DNA of 64,000 nt from assembly GCA_950295325.1 (NCBI GenBank), contig OX485809.1, positions 28,954,001 through 29,018,000 on the forward strand, in the 5' to 3' direction. The notes beneath the pieces are model-generated. The model was given only the letters and a program-made list of their open reading frames with translations. It was not told the DNA's origin and did not search any database. This DNA comes from Polytrichum commune. Taxonomy: Eukaryota > Streptophyta > Polytrichopsida > Polytrichales > Polytrichaceae. The translations under genes were made by a program, and so were the position numbers. Positions 37,836-49,769 of the stretch are shown one piece after another. Each line of letters begins with the position of its first letter. Position 1 is the first letter of the stretch.

Positions 37836-38815
37836 ATGGCATCATTCGAAAGCGCGGTTGTTGGATTTATTGACAAGTTCAATGAAAGGAAGTATAATCT
37901 TTAGAAGTTCAAAATCAAAATTTTGTTGGCATCCATGGATCTTTGGGACATTCTGGACGGATCCAAGGAAGCTTCATCTTCCTATGCGAACCCCAAACTG
38001 TTGAAAAAATATTAAAGACGTGTTAAGAAGACCATGTGCATCATTGGCCTCAACTTGGCGGACAACCAACTTGTGCACATCAAAAGTTGCAAAGGACCCG
38101 CGGAGGCGTAGAAGACCTTTTACAACATTCACAAGACGAAGACTTTATCCAACATGCTCTTTATTTGCCGTAACTTTTCACGTGCAAAATACAAAAAGAT
38201 GATGATTTGTTAGACAACGTCAACAAGGTTAAGGTTGGACTACGTCAATAAGGTCAAGACACTCGTAGATCAACTCGTTTCTTTGGAGGTACTCGTGAGA
38301 GACAAAGACATTATCATGACCTTGCTCGAAATCTTGCCGATGTCTTCACATGCAAGATACAAAAAGACGATGATTTATTAGACAACATTAACAAGATTAA
38401 GGTTGGACCATGTCAACAAGGTCAAGGTTGGACTACGTCAATATGGTCAAGACACTCGCAGATCAACTCGTTTGTCTGGAGGTACTCGTGAGAGACAAAG
38501 ACATTATCATAATTTTGCTCGAAATTTTGCCGATGTCTTACGAATACTTGATCATCATCATGGAGACGTTGCCAATGAAAGAACTTACGATTAAATACGC
38601 GACAACGTGTTTAATGCATGATATGTCAAAGCGCAAGGATAATGAGCCCCAATGTGAGGATTATGCCATGGTGTTGCGATAAAACAAAGGTGACAACTTA
38701 TTTTCGCGTCAAGGCACAAAATCGTGTTTCCATTATAGTAAACTAGGCCACATTGCATATTTTTGCTACAAAGCAAAGAACAAGGAGCGAAAAAAAAACA
38801 AACGATGTAAAGGAC
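37836..38815 (+). pseudogene. copia gag remnant
   Basis: The translation from ATG 37836 starts MASFESAVVGFIDKFNERKY and reads as a UBN2-type gag, with LASMDLWDILDG and TFYNIHKTKTLSNMLF segments, but is broken by several stops. The zinc knuckle near 38718-38765 reads CFHYSKLGHIAYFC: the second Cys of the CCHC motif is Tyr. A segment of about 190 bp is duplicated (for example ACTCGTGAGAGACAAAGAC at 38291 and 38484), repeating the KVKTL.DQLV.LEVLVRDKDII region. Confidence 0.8.
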
Positions 38816-40100
38816 AATAACGACTACAGATTTATAATACATAATGAAACACATTCCACGAGCGTATACAAGTGGATCATAAATTCAGAAGCTTCCAAGC
38901 ACACAATTTTTCAAATGGTCGCATTTGATACGTATGAAATAATAATTCCACACAATGTGCATTTAGATAATAATAGCATTGTTCAAGCTATCAGAATGGG
39001 ATCCATTATTGTAGAAACAATCTTGGAAGATAAAATCAACCAAATTCGTATAAAAAATTTGTTTCATATACCAAAATTGCATGTCAATTTGTTCTCGATG
39101 AGCAAACTTATGTCAAACAATTTAAAGGTCCAATTCAACCTAAACGAATATATTGTCAAACCTTACGGTGGTGAAGCCATTGCAATTGTGTCACGTAAAT
39201 ACAACATGTACAAAATTAATTTAATGAGTGTGTACAAAATAGAAGCGGCCAACTTGATGCAATCTCCAACGGAAGATGGCGCGCTCAAGCTTTGGCACCG
39301 CCGCCTTGGCCATTTAAAAGTGAAGGGTGTCCATACCTTCCAAAACATGGTAAGTGGTACGAATCTTCGCAAATTTTATTGTCTCACATCCTCATTACTT
39401 TGTGAAACGTGCATAGAAAACAAACAACATAGTTTTGCGTTTCCAAACGAAGGGGGGAAAACAAGCAAGCAATCATTTGTCAAATTGTGCATTTCAACGT
39501 ATGTGGCCCCATGAGGACCACATTCATGGGTGATGCTAGACATGTGTAGTTACATGTGTTGAAATTCAAAGATAATTGATTTGAGAAGTTCAAGGTCCTC
39601 GTAAAGACGCAATCTAAGCATAAAACAAAAACGGTTTCGGTCAGACAATAGCGAGGAATTTGTTTTTAAGGCGTTTAACCATTTTTTAAAAGATCATGGT
39701 ATCGAGAAGCAAACGTTTATCCCATATGCGCCTCAATAAAATGGAGTGGCAAAGCATGCGAATTATATCATCATAGAGATGGCAAGGAGCATGCTTCATG
39801 TTCAAAACTTTGACAAATCATTTTGAACGGAAGCGATAGCTAATGTGGTTTACATACAAAAGTGTTGCCCAACAAGGACGTAGGATTTCATTACACCTGA
39901 GGAAACATAAAGTGGAAGGCGGCCTTACATTACACACATGCATGTGTTTGGATGCGTCGCCTGCGCAATGGACCGAATGAAGAAAAAATAAGCTCGATGC
40001 GAATGACACAAAATGTTTGTTTTTGGGTTATTTTAAGGGAACTAAATCCTATAGGCTAATGTATTTACAAACTTTAGGAAAAAAAATAAAAAAAATAGAG
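38816..40100 (+). pseudogene. copia protease / GAG-pre-integrase / integrase remnant
   Basis: A 253-codon frame (38753-39514) holds the protease region WIINSEASKHT, where the usual active-site DSG (WIIDSGASKH) is NSE, so it is catalytically dead. It continues through KLHVNLFSMSKLMSN into the GAG-pre-integrase block LWHRRLGHLKVKGV with CETCIENKQHSF. Beyond 39515 the integrase is shattered by stops and frameshifts; only fragments such as PFFKRSW and ASIKWSGKACE-like reads remain. Confidence 0.85.
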
Positions 40101-40109
40101 ACATAACAT

Positions 40110-41265
40110 TCATGGAAGATGACACGAGCATTGAAAACACTTTGAAAATGCGTCCAAGTGGAAGAAATAAAGGCCATACGGCGGTTGTTGTGAACGAATC
40201 TTCCAAATCATCTTCATGTGATGATGATGAGGAGTACGGGAAGCAAGTGGGGGATCATGTGATTGCTAATGAGGAGACAAACAAAATTCCCGTGGAGAAT
40301 GATAGCCGCGTTGAAAGATTCGGCAAGAATGGAAGATATCCTTAGAAGGAGCAGCGTCCATCCAAAGAATGGTAGAAGTACCACATTATTCTCCAACACT
40401 GCGAAGAACGAGCCAATGTGACACTGTTGGATGATCCTTTGAATTTATGTGAAGCTTTAAAATCTGAAGATGCAAGCAAGTGAGAGGCCGCAATGCAAGA
40501 GAAGTACAACTTGCTCATGGCCAACAATACATGGGAATTGATCAACCTTCCCAATGATAGCAAGAGTGTAGGATACAAATGAGTGTTCTGTACCAAGAAT
40601 AATGCATTGAACGATATTGTTAGGTATAAGGTACAGTTAGTAGCAAATGAATATTCTCAAGTGGCCGGAGTAGATTTTAATAAAAAAATTGCTCCCGTGG
40701 TCAAATTTATCTCTATTAAATGCATTTTCGCATTAGGAGTAGTCATGGATTGGGAGATTCACCAAATGGATGTAAAAATGGCGTTTTTAAATGGAATATT
40801 GGAGGTGAAGGTTTATATGGATCAACCAAAGGGTTTCATACAAGAGGAAAAAGAAGACCTTGTGTGCAAACTCAAGAAAGCTTTGTATAAGCTCAAGCAA
40901 TCGCCGAAGGCGTGGTACCACCGTATCGACTTGTTCTTCATTAACGAGGGTTTTTGTAAGAGCCAAAACATATCATTCGTTATACATCAAACAAACATGT
41001 GAATATTTAATGGTGGCAATCCTCTACATAGATGATTTGATCATATAGGCAAGCAATGTAACCCAATTGAAGTGGCTTAAATCGGAGCTCAAGAAAGAAC
41101 TTGAGATGAGCGATCTCGGAGAATTGCATTATTATCTAGGAGTAGAATTTGAAAGAAATAAAGAATCCCGTACCATCACCATGAACCAAAGGAGCTACAT
41201 CAAAGAGGTCCTCAAACGATTTAACATGGAAAAATGCAAACCGGTCGAACTCCGTTCAATGTGAA
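40110..41265 (+). pseudogene. copia reverse transcriptase remnant
   Basis: Starting from a linker frame (40112-40345), the RT reads YKVQLVANEYSQVAGVDF, then APVVKFISIKCIFAL, MDVKMAFLNG.L, VYMDQPKGFI and KLKKALYKLKQSPKAWY (40583-41002). It then shifts frame into YLMVAILYIDDLI, the copia form (YxDD) of the catalytic motif, and on to LKKELEMSDLGELHYYLGVE. The frameshift near 40985 and the in-frame stop after YIDDLII disable it. Confidence 0.9.
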
Positions 41266-41985
41266 TTTAAATTTGTTAAAACTATCGGATGAAGAATTTG
41301 TGAATGTGCTAAAGGTATGGAAGGTGTTCCATACAAGGCTAGAGTAGGATCTCTCATGTATGCAACGGTGGTCACGAGGGCCAATATTGCATTTGCAGTG
41401 AGTACGATGAGTAAATTCATGTCGAATGCTAGTCCACCGCATTGGATGGCCGAAAAACGCATCATCATATATTTGAAAGGCACTTTGGACTTCAAATTAT
41501 GCCTCGGAGGCAAAGATATTATCTTAAGAGGTTTTTGCGATGCGGATTAAGCGGGAGATGCAAACGATTGGCCATCCACCACGGGATATGTATTTTTTTA
41601 TCGGCGTTAGAGTCATTTCATGGCAATGCAAGAAACAACCAACCATTGCATTATCAACGATGGAGGCGGAGTACATGGCTACTAGTCATTACATTAAGAA
41701 AACGGTTTGGCTTAGGCAACTTTTGGCGGATGTGGGATATGTGCAAGAATGACCGACATCCATCATGTGTGACAATCAAAGATGCATAGCACTTGCAAAG
41801 AATCCCACACACCATTCTCACACCAAACATATCGATGTACAACATCATTTCATTAGAGAGAAACTAGAAAACCAAGAGATATGTTTGAAGTATTATTCAA
41901 CGAAGGATATGATAGCGGACGTGCTAACCAAACCACTATGCATCAAACATTAACAAATGCAATGGGTTTAGAAGCCTTTGATTAC
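41266..41985 (+). pseudogene. copia RNase H remnant
   Basis: Frames in succession give YKARVGSLMYATVVTRANIA, then FAVSTMSKFMSN, YLKGTLDFKLCL and FCDAD, followed by TIALSTMEAEYMATSHYIKK and VWLRQLLADVGY, and finally HIDVQHHFIREKLENQEI with KDMIADVLTKPL. These are the conserved copia RNase H blocks in order, but spread over three reading frames with stops between. A purine-rich stretch (GAGAGTGTAGAGGGTAGAG, about 41994-42012) follows and could be the polypurine tract. Confidence 0.88.
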
Positions 41986-42259
41986 TCACAAAGTGAGAGT
42001 GTAGAGGGTAGAGCATTAGATTGCTCGTAGTCAATAGAAATATAATGGAAGAGGCATGAGAAATAATAAGGTTAGAATAAGGCCACCATGCTAGTCTAAA
42101 GAGGGATAAGACTCAGCTCATGTTGTTTGTGTGAAGCAATGAAGAAAAGAAAAACAATAAAAGGCAAAGCAATGAGAACATGAGACCATCTCACTCGAAG
42201 TATAGGTGTCTATGCTTGTGCAATCTTATCTCCTATTGATTCCAATATCTTTAGTTTCA

Positions 42260-44200
42260 AGGTTTTGAAATCTTTCACAATATAAGAACCTTCAGTCATG
42301 GTCATTTAAAGAGATTCAAAGACCTGATGGTTTTCATAAAAGAATCAACCAAAAAATTGACGGTTTTAAGAAAGTTACATTCAAACTCCGTATTATCACA
42401 CCTATGGCAACCAAAGTGCAAGTGATATTATGGGGTATTGTGGTATTAACATATATGCGTGATGATAGAAAACTAGTGTAGCATGTGACATATGAGCCCA
42501 AATTAGGTGCTCATATGTGTGCTTAGGCTTAGAAATTATTAGAAGTAGAATGAGAGATTACTTTTAATTATTCAAAAACATAAAAAGAGTGCAAGCTTTA
42601 GGCTTGAGTTAGAATTGCATTTAGAAGCAAGGGAGTGGTACTTTAGTATGGGTAGAATTAGTTGTGTAAGTGATTAAAGTAAAGAAGTCGATTGGGAGTG
42701 TTAGTGGGTAAGGTTAATTCCACGGACCTTAGGCTTAGGAGCGTTGGGATTTTAATGACTCAAATAGGTTGGCACAATGTTCATTTTGGGAGTGGGGTCA
42801 TGTATCCCTAGAATTTCACGGGAGCTGGACGAGGACCTCAGTGTGGGTCTTTCGGTTGGAGGTTGTTGGTTTTCGGTTCAGAGTGTGGCAGTTAGAACAA
42901 GGGACGGCGTTCCAGGGCAGAGTAGGTAGGAGGAATTGAGAAGGGCGACGAGGATGCAGCTAAGGCTGCATGAAAGGGCTGCGGCAGGAAGAGAAGGATG
43001 CTGGATGTGAGGCTGCGGCAAGGCTGCCAGCAGCAGGCCACGGTGGGTAGAAGGGTAGAATGGGATAAATTGCGGTTGCTGAGGTGAGCGCAGTCACCGA
43101 ACCAATGCTGCAAGGGATGCAGACTACGAAGCGCGAGGAACAAGCGAATTGAATAAGAGAGACTGCTGCATTGCAGCAGTTCAGTGCGAGGGAAGAGGTT
43201 CGACTTAACAGAGGTGGGCAGATCTGGAATAATGTGACAACTTGGAAAAGAAGGCCGAGAGGTGCAGCTCGGAGCCAGGGAAGAGGGTGAGAATCTAGAT
43301 CGCATAAGCTAAGGTATTGCAACCTCAACAGCAATCGTGAACCACATTGGTGCTGGAATTTCTGTAAATTACCCAAAATGAGCGGATCTTTGGCTGGGTG
43401 AGTTGAGGACGAATGAGTGAGGATTCTGTCACCGGCAGAAAGGGATTGGGGATCTTGCATTGCCTCCTTAAACCCAAAGCTTGGATCAAATTCGGTCATT
43501 GGGATGAGTTGTAACAGAAACCACAACTTGAAAGAAGTTCAGAGGTTGGGCAGAGGAAGGTTGTGAAGACTGCAAGGGGCGAGCAGGAGATCGCAGCCAA
43601 GACTCCGGGGCCTGAAGGCAGCGGGAATTCACTTCAGTCTACTTAGTTCGGCTGACGGGCGATGACAACCAAATGACGGGCAGTGACGGGCCACAGAGTT
43701 TTCCGAAGAGCGTAATTTCAGCTCCGAAGGGTTGAGACTGAAGGTCGGAGATTTCAATCTAGAGGTTACTAATCGAGTTAGGAAGCTGGGGTTGATGATA
43801 AAAAAGGGTAGATTAGTGGGGGGAAATAAGACGATGTCACCATTAGAAGGCTAGCTCATGAGTAGTGAGGTGCATTGGTAGGAACATTGGAGTAGAATAG
43901 AATAGGAGGATGATGGCTAATTAGGAGAAGGGGGTTGGAGTTGTGAGTTGTGTGAACTGCTCATCTTGCCTAGTTGATAGTGGTTGTGGATGGACACAAG
44001 GTGTGAAGTATTTTTAAATATTGATTACCTTGTGTTCCATAATAAAGTAGAGATTTCCTTCATAAATTGAGTAATGATGAGTAATGAGGTTTCAAAGCTG
44101 GAAGAGGAAGGGAAGAACATGTGAACTCTAGGCCCCACCTGGACTAGGACGCAACTAAGGGTGGAGGTTTAGGGCTGAGATGACATAATGGAATGACACA
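42260..44200. other. Intergenic DNA, purine-rich on the plus strand
   Basis: Positions 42850-43700 are rich in G and A, which opens overlapping frames of 137 and 188 codons on the minus strand. These lack any recognised domain and carry no splice context. The composition and words such as GGCTGCGGCAAGGCTGCC suggest part of an old retroelement, which I cannot identify. Confidence 0.4.
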
Positions 44201-44202
44201 AA

Positions 44203-44603
44203 GTGCAACATTGTATTATTGAGATTGATGATTTCATAAATGGAACATGGATAATCTCCCAAAGTTGCACACATCCACAAAACTTATGTACAATCGGGGA
44301 GTCCGAGAAGTCGAGAAATACTTTGTACAAGATCTTGGTGCAAGACCCCAACATGAAGCGAATAAAGAAGATTATGAAGAGGGTGGTGGGGAGAATGATA
44401 TAGTTGTGGATCTACAAAACTTCGAAGATGATGGAAATTGGTTAGGTTCTATGGTGGGTGGGCAACCGTATGATCTTGATTTTGGGTTAAGTCAAGCTAC
44501 AAATACTTTGGATGTAGGAAAGAGGCATTTGGACAACCAGGGCATTCAATGTGGGCTTTATGAAGATGATGAAGAAGAATCAAACTTGATGATTCTAGGA
44601 TAA
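44203..44603 (+). other. Acidic open frame, unrecognised
   Basis: A 118-codon frame beginning MDNLPKLHTSTKLMYNRGVR runs to a TAA at about 44601. It is strongly acidic (YEEGGGEND, NFEDDGNWLG, YEDDEEES). The C-terminal tails of some plant transposases look like this, but no catalytic domain precedes it; the upstream frame has stops. It may be a transposase remnant. Confidence 0.25.
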
Positions 44604-44609
44604 CAATAA

Positions 44610-46330
44610 TTGTGCAGTGGACTCCTGGTGTGTATATGTCCACTTAAATGAACCTTTTTGAGAAGTTGAATCTACTTTTTTTATCCTTCAAGCAAAACAA
44701 TTTGTGATTTCAATATTGGTACATTTTTTTAGATGGTGCAAGGGAACTTGCTAGCATTGCTAATTTATGTCATGTGTAGACCAAAATGAAGTGATGATAC
44801 TGAAATCTATGCAAAAATTAGACATTGAAGACAACAAGCTTAGAGTTTGATAGTTCCGATTTAGAGAGAAGGACTTTACATCAATCTAATCCATTTATAG
44901 CAAGTTATATTACTCAATTTCGCAAAGAAAACTTGAAAGATGTGGACATCTAACCAGTTGGTCTTGGAAACACTAGGATCTTGATTAATAATGCCCAAAA
45001 TCCTCTCTAGACACCGACAACCCTATATGCAGAAACATCAAAACTCCAACTCATAAATCCCCTATAATGAGCTTGTAATCTAGCACCACATCAACCCTTA
45101 GGCGAAAATAATCCACTCTTTCACATAATAACCAACAATCATGAAGGACATACATTATGCACATCTGAGTTCACTAGAAATCCATCTCAAGAAACATACT
45201 TGAAAAAATAATGTAAGGGACATCATCCAAATGCAAACACGATTGCAACTCCCCTTGTCTGCCCTTTCAAATTCAAAGAGATGGTGTTGCAAAGGTCAAC
45301 ATTTTCTTCCCTTTGATCTGGAGACAACCAACGCATCAAATTCATGACAAGGACAAAATCCCAAACATTTGATGAAGAAGTTCATTATTTGCTAAGAAAA
45401 CATTTGCAATAAACAAGAATCGATGTACGAAATGAACCTTGAAGTCACCACTATCTTCCAATGCATAAAATATTTCTTCTATATCTTCATCAACAATTGA
45501 TGGAAGTGTCCTACAACAATAGCAATTCCATGAGGCTCAATCTCATATTCAAAACAACTCGGCTTCTAAGGATATGTAGAAAGCATAAGTGATAGGTCTT
45601 GCATTTCATATTAGTAAGCGGTGACCTTCACAATGAGTAATGCATGCACATGTACATTCAATTCCTTAAAGAGCTTCCCACATTGGTAGATTGAATTATC
45701 GAGAGGTGTGTATCACATGTGAGAGGGAGAAGACATGGTTTAGGATTAGGGTTTAGGGTTTAGAACAAATGATATTGTGGGATACCTACAGTATCGTAAC
45801 ACATGATCCATCTTCACAGTCAACCTCCCACTTGGTCATCATGAGCAATGTGACATATCCATGCACCAACAATTCAACAAGTGCCATAAGAAGAAGAAAA
45901 CACTCCACATATTGACACATGGCGCAATGCGAGGGTGTGGGTTGACTTCTATGTTGGTTTGCATTAATGGCAAAACCCATGATATAAGGGAGAGAAATGT
46001 GACAATAAGGAGTGAGATTTGAACTAAGAACCTATGTTCCTTGGGGCTGAGGATATTAGAGGGTGTTTGATTTATAAAGGTTGATATTATGGAGATTAGG
46101 GTGTATTTTATGCCATTGTAATAAGTTTTTTTACAACATTCTTTATGAATAAGTTTACAAGAGTGTCATCCCAATTTACTTTTAGTTCATCCACTATCCA
46201 AACCCCTACATACTCCGTAGGATTATTGATGTGTAGTTGTATGCGTGCTCTAGGCCACCCACTCTTATGTGACATAAGGCATGAAATCTATGCCAATTAT
46301 CGAAACAAAGTTTGGTATATTTTTTCATTT
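44610..46330. other. Intergenic DNA
   Basis: No gene is recognised. A short telomere-like motif, ATTAGGGTTTAGGGTTTAG, lies at about 45745-45763. Confidence 0.4.
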
Positions 46331-46334
46331 TAAC

Positions 46335-46500
46335 GGATATATGAATAAATATTGTCATGGATGATTGAGATTTGGATGAAAAATCACTTAGTAAGTGAGA
46401 GTTATTGCGACATTGTAATTCTATAATGCCCATTGTTTTACAAATCCTGACAAGTAATGTTAAATTTACATTTAGCGTTGGTGACACTACACATGCAGTT
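46335..46500 (+). mobile_element. Partial copy C of the 23.1/54.1-kb element
   Basis: Blocks shared with copies A and B are TTGTCATGGATGATTGAGAT, AAAAATCACTTAGTAAGTGA, and TTTAGCGTTGGTGACACTAC followed by AGTTTACAATTAGTAT. The start and the terminal inverted repeat are missing or too diverged to see. Confidence 0.65.
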
Positions 46501-46509
46501 TACAATTAG

Positions 46510-48620
46510 TATCACATCCTTGTTATAGACACGTGAACAATATGAAAAAAAGAAAAAAATTCCATACTAACATTGGCATTTAATCCCTCCCTCGATAAGT
46601 ATTATTGGAATGGAAGTCAAAGACGGGACATTTCCCATTCCACGTGGATTGAAACATTGTGACATAATTTCCTTCCACATGGGTGTCACCCAAGTAGTAT
46701 GCGATCGAGTTACCATTGGGTATTTGAGGTTCACATGAAACAACCTCCATGCATGCAAATTCGATGCGTTGCTCATGCTCAATTGATTGGATCCCATTGG
46801 CTTGCCACCGCTATTGCTTGCAACCGTTGATCTATGGCAAACCCTTTTTGTGAAGACCATTGGTTTTGGGTTTTGGGTAAACCAAGTCCCCGGGTCTTGT
46901 ACCACCAAAAAGCACCAATCCCAAATGCCTATGAACATTATAGTAGTCTTTTCATGGTCCGTGAATGGAAGGTCCACCTACACCCTCTTCATGATTGATT
47001 GCACTAGAAGGAATGGGGGTCCTTTCCTACACAAAAAGGACACTAATCTAGCACTATTAAGTGACCAGCACACATGTCATTGAATTTCCAGTTAGTGTGG
47101 AGAAGTTGTCATCCTGGACCAGTCTTATTTTTTAACAAATGAATGTCAGAATTTTGTCGTGGTTTTCGCTCATTGACTTTGACCTCAACGGTAATTTTTC
47201 CGATTATGGGTAATTTTTAGGGATAATTTAATTAATTTTCTAATTTATACATATAACATTAAACATTCATGTACATAGTAGGTACCTACCAATGTACCTC
47301 CCGACAAACCACCACCTACCTCCCGGTGGGTACCTACCCACCTACAGGGCTAGGCACTAGGTGGAAGGCCAAGGGATTCGAACCTTGAACCTCGTGATTC
47401 CCACTTGGAGGCCTTATTAACCACCACGCAATTGCGAAAACCCAAGTTCCAACTGCCTTCCTTGCATAACGTATTGGTCAAGACCCATCATCTTCTTGCC
47501 ATCAAGCCCTATTGTCAAACACACGACTTCAAAGCTATTAAGCAATTAAGAACATGGGCTCTCGTGCTTTTGGTTGAGCATTAATTAATCTCACAGATGT
47601 TCATGCCAACACCGTTCCCAACCTTGGAATGGTTTAAGTTAGTACCCTTTTACAATGGCATGTTGAGTAGAGGGTGTAAGTATGGCTTGGGTCATTAATT
47701 CATAAATATAAATGTATGGAAACAAGACAATACAAATTGTTGTTGTTAATAACATACAAGTATGTTCATAATATTGAATTTACATGCTCAATAGGTGGGT
47801 TGAAAATAGCGTATACCCACATTATTATTCCCAATGATTTAGGTGTGAAAACAAGATCAATAGTGTGGTCCACGTTGATTGTCATAATTAATATAGATTG
47901 GGGAGATTTTAGTGCTATGAAATGGTAAATTATGTATTGTTGAATGGAATATTCTTATAAAGTAATGGTCTCTAAGACCACCTTTCAAATAGTCAATGCA
48001 TAGTTGTTCAAACTACGATGACTGTGGAAAATATTGTGGGCATATGGTAGTGTAACTTACCCTTTGCATCCCTATAGTGTGGGCCACTTTATACACCATC
48101 ACACATGAAAATAACACTTGAATCTTCAACTAGAACTCATTTTATTCTTATTCTTCGAATCCAAATAACATTCACTAGCTTCATAAGTTCAAGAATCAAG
48201 GGAGAAAATGTCAAAAATTGCATGAAGTTGTTTCTTGAAGGTATATGCAATTGATCTTTGAATGGGAGAGGGAATTATCACGTGCATGCGTACCTCTCAC
48301 ATAGAAGCCTTGAAATAGTATGTAGCACTGGGTTGACTCTAATCCTACATATATTATTGATGTATGTCAATTATTTTGAGCAAATATAGTTAATCACAAT
48401 TCATGGTATAGGGTATTTATAGTCTATTTTAAAGGACATATCATATTTGTATTTACTCTTCATATTGAATGTGCATTCTAGGCATTTAGACATCCGTTTA
48501 ATTTAGATATTTGTATTATATTTTTGAATAAAATTACATGAAAATGATTCAAATTGACATTATTTTATTGATCTTCAGTGAATTCTAGCCTTACCTTTTG
48601 ATTTAAGCGCTATGAAATAT
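46510..48620. other. Intergenic DNA, nothing recognised
   Basis: A 136-codon minus-strand frame (46567-46977) has no recognised domain. Positions 47270-47350 contain repeated GGTACCTACC/CCTACC words. No gene can be supported. Confidence 0.4.
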
Positions 48621-48630
48621 TTGTTTAGAG

Positions 48631-48950
48631 TATCAACTAAGGATGTGTATACAATGTGTATCCTAAGTTATGATGGATATAACGCTAGTTTTTTTATTAA
48701 GGTGTTAGAAAACTTGAGGTTAGGGTATGAACCGAAAATGTGTATCACAATAGATACTCTAACTCATGGTGGATAGTAATCTCAATTCTAGGTTAATGTG
48801 TTGAAGGTTCTACGGTTAGGGAATCAATCCAGAAAGTCTATATAAGTGATACTCTAACCTATGATTATAAACATATATATTATTGAAAAAATATATGAAG
48901 TTAGGGTATCAACATTATAATTATAACCCCAGATTAGGATATCAAAAGAA
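48631..48950 (+). repeat. AT-rich tandem array, ~95-bp units
   Basis: Three and a half diverged units start at 48631 (TATCAACTAAG), 48726 (TATGAACCGAA), 48822 (AATCAATCCAG) and 48907 (TATCAACATTA). Each holds a GTGTAT/CTATAT word, then GATACTCTAA(C), a TATGATGGATA-like word and an end GTTAGGG. Confidence 0.75.
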
Positions 48951-49029
48951 ATCAAACACCTAACACCACTTTGAGTAATGTTGAAGGAAATTTTAAAGCA
49001 CATGTAGTGGACTTGTCAATAGTAAATTC

Positions 49030-49245
49030 ATGTTTTGATTTCTTTTGTTTTATGTCGTGGATATTTATTTGTGATGTTTTATGTTTTTTTGGTTTCTTTT
49101 GTGTTGTATTGTTTTGTGTTGCTTTGTAATGTGTCATATTATTTTGTAATGTTTTGTGTTAAATTGTATTGTGGTGTGTTATGTTGTTTTGTGTTATTTT
49201 GTATCGCATTGTGTTGTATTAAATTTGTGTTGTTTTGTTTTGATC
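49030..49245 (+). repeat. Low-complexity TTTTGTGTTG-type repeat
   Basis: About 210 bp consist almost wholly of T and G with scattered A, built of variants of TTTTGTGTTG and TTTTGTAATG. A 76-codon frame read through it is low-complexity and not a gene. A short R1 fragment follows at about 49250-49320 (GATTAGTACAAGATGATTAG). Confidence 0.8.
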
Positions 49246-49249
49246 CTAG

Positions 49250-49325
49250 GATGTTGATTAGGTGATTAGTACAAGATGATTAGCAAAATCCAAGATTGTA
49301 CTCATTTTCCTCATAAATGTTAGCC
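49250..49325 (+). repeat. R1 dispersed repeat, short copy
   Basis: CTAGGATGTTGATTAGGTGA followed by TTAGTACAAGATGATTAGCA matches the early R1 blocks (CTAGGATGTGAACATGCGATTAG..AGATGGTTAGCA at 12597). Only the first part of the family is present. Confidence 0.55.
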
Positions 49326-49495
49326 TTTGATCAAACAATAACGTAAGGCATGCAAGAAAGAAAGAAATAGCAAAAGAGGGGGAGGATGAAAAAGAAGACA
49401 ATCCACCTTCTCCACCATCTAGGGCTAATTTCTTTACTTTTTTTCATATAATGGTTCAAAGCTTGTCAAATTTTCATTAATTTTTGCAAAAAATC

Positions 49496-49560
49496 TCGGG
49501 ACTTGTGTTGAGGGTTGGGTTGAGCAAGAAGCTAGATCCAACTCTCAACACAAGTCCTGA
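49496..49560. repeat. Hairpin with 23-bp arms
   Basis: The arms TCGGGACTTGTGTTGAG.GTTGG (49496-49518) and its reverse complement (49538-49560) pair with two mismatches around a 19-nt loop. It lies just before a TTGGGAC tandem repeat that uses the same GGGACTT word. Confidence 0.85.
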
Positions 49561-49605
49561 GCCTCACCTCCAATAAGTGTTGTCATGTAGGCATCCATGT
49601 CATAA

Positions 49606-49647
49606 TTGGGACTTGGGACTTGGGACTTGGGACTTGGGACTTGGGAC
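49606..49647 (+). repeat. (TTGGGAC)6 heptamer tandem repeat
   Basis: Six perfect copies of TTGGGAC stand in a row. Single further copies and its reverse complement GTCCCAA follow within 110 bp (about 49670, 49720 and 49734). The unit is not the plant telomere heptamer TTTAGGG. Confidence 0.95.
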
Positions 49648-49769
49648 CCCATGTGAAGTGGTAAGTCCCAACTTTCATGCTCTCAATGGCTGAGATTGCT
49701 CGGATTGACTTTAAGTGAGTTGGGACTTAGGAATTGGGACCTATGTGAACTGGCTTTGAGAGTACCGTA

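Larger units (their letters stand above)
36151..42250 (+). mobile_element. Degenerate Ty1/copia-like LTR retrotransposon
   Basis: The order gag - protease - integrase - reverse transcriptase - RNase H is diagnostic of copia. A 47-bp stretch at the left edge (36158-36204, GTTTGTGCAATCTTACC..TATTGATTCCAATA) is repeated at the right edge (42201-42247, GCTTGTGCAATCTTATC..TATTGATTCCAATA). These are probably the remains of the two LTRs, but full LTR borders, the primer-binding site and target duplications cannot be defined. Numerous stops and frameshifts make it inactive. A 150-bp-period tandem repeat lies between the left edge and gag. Confidence 0.8.

Noticed and set aside
42892-43526. 137- and 188-codon minus-strand frames
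   Set aside because: They overlap in different frames in purine-rich DNA, with no motif or splice context.
49035-49265. 76-codon Phe/Cys/Leu-rich frame resembling a membrane peptide
   Set aside because: It is a read-through of a TG-rich low-complexity repeat.
49606-49647. TTGGGAC repeats as telomeric sequence
   Set aside because: The plant telomere unit is TTTAGGG; this heptamer differs in three positions.
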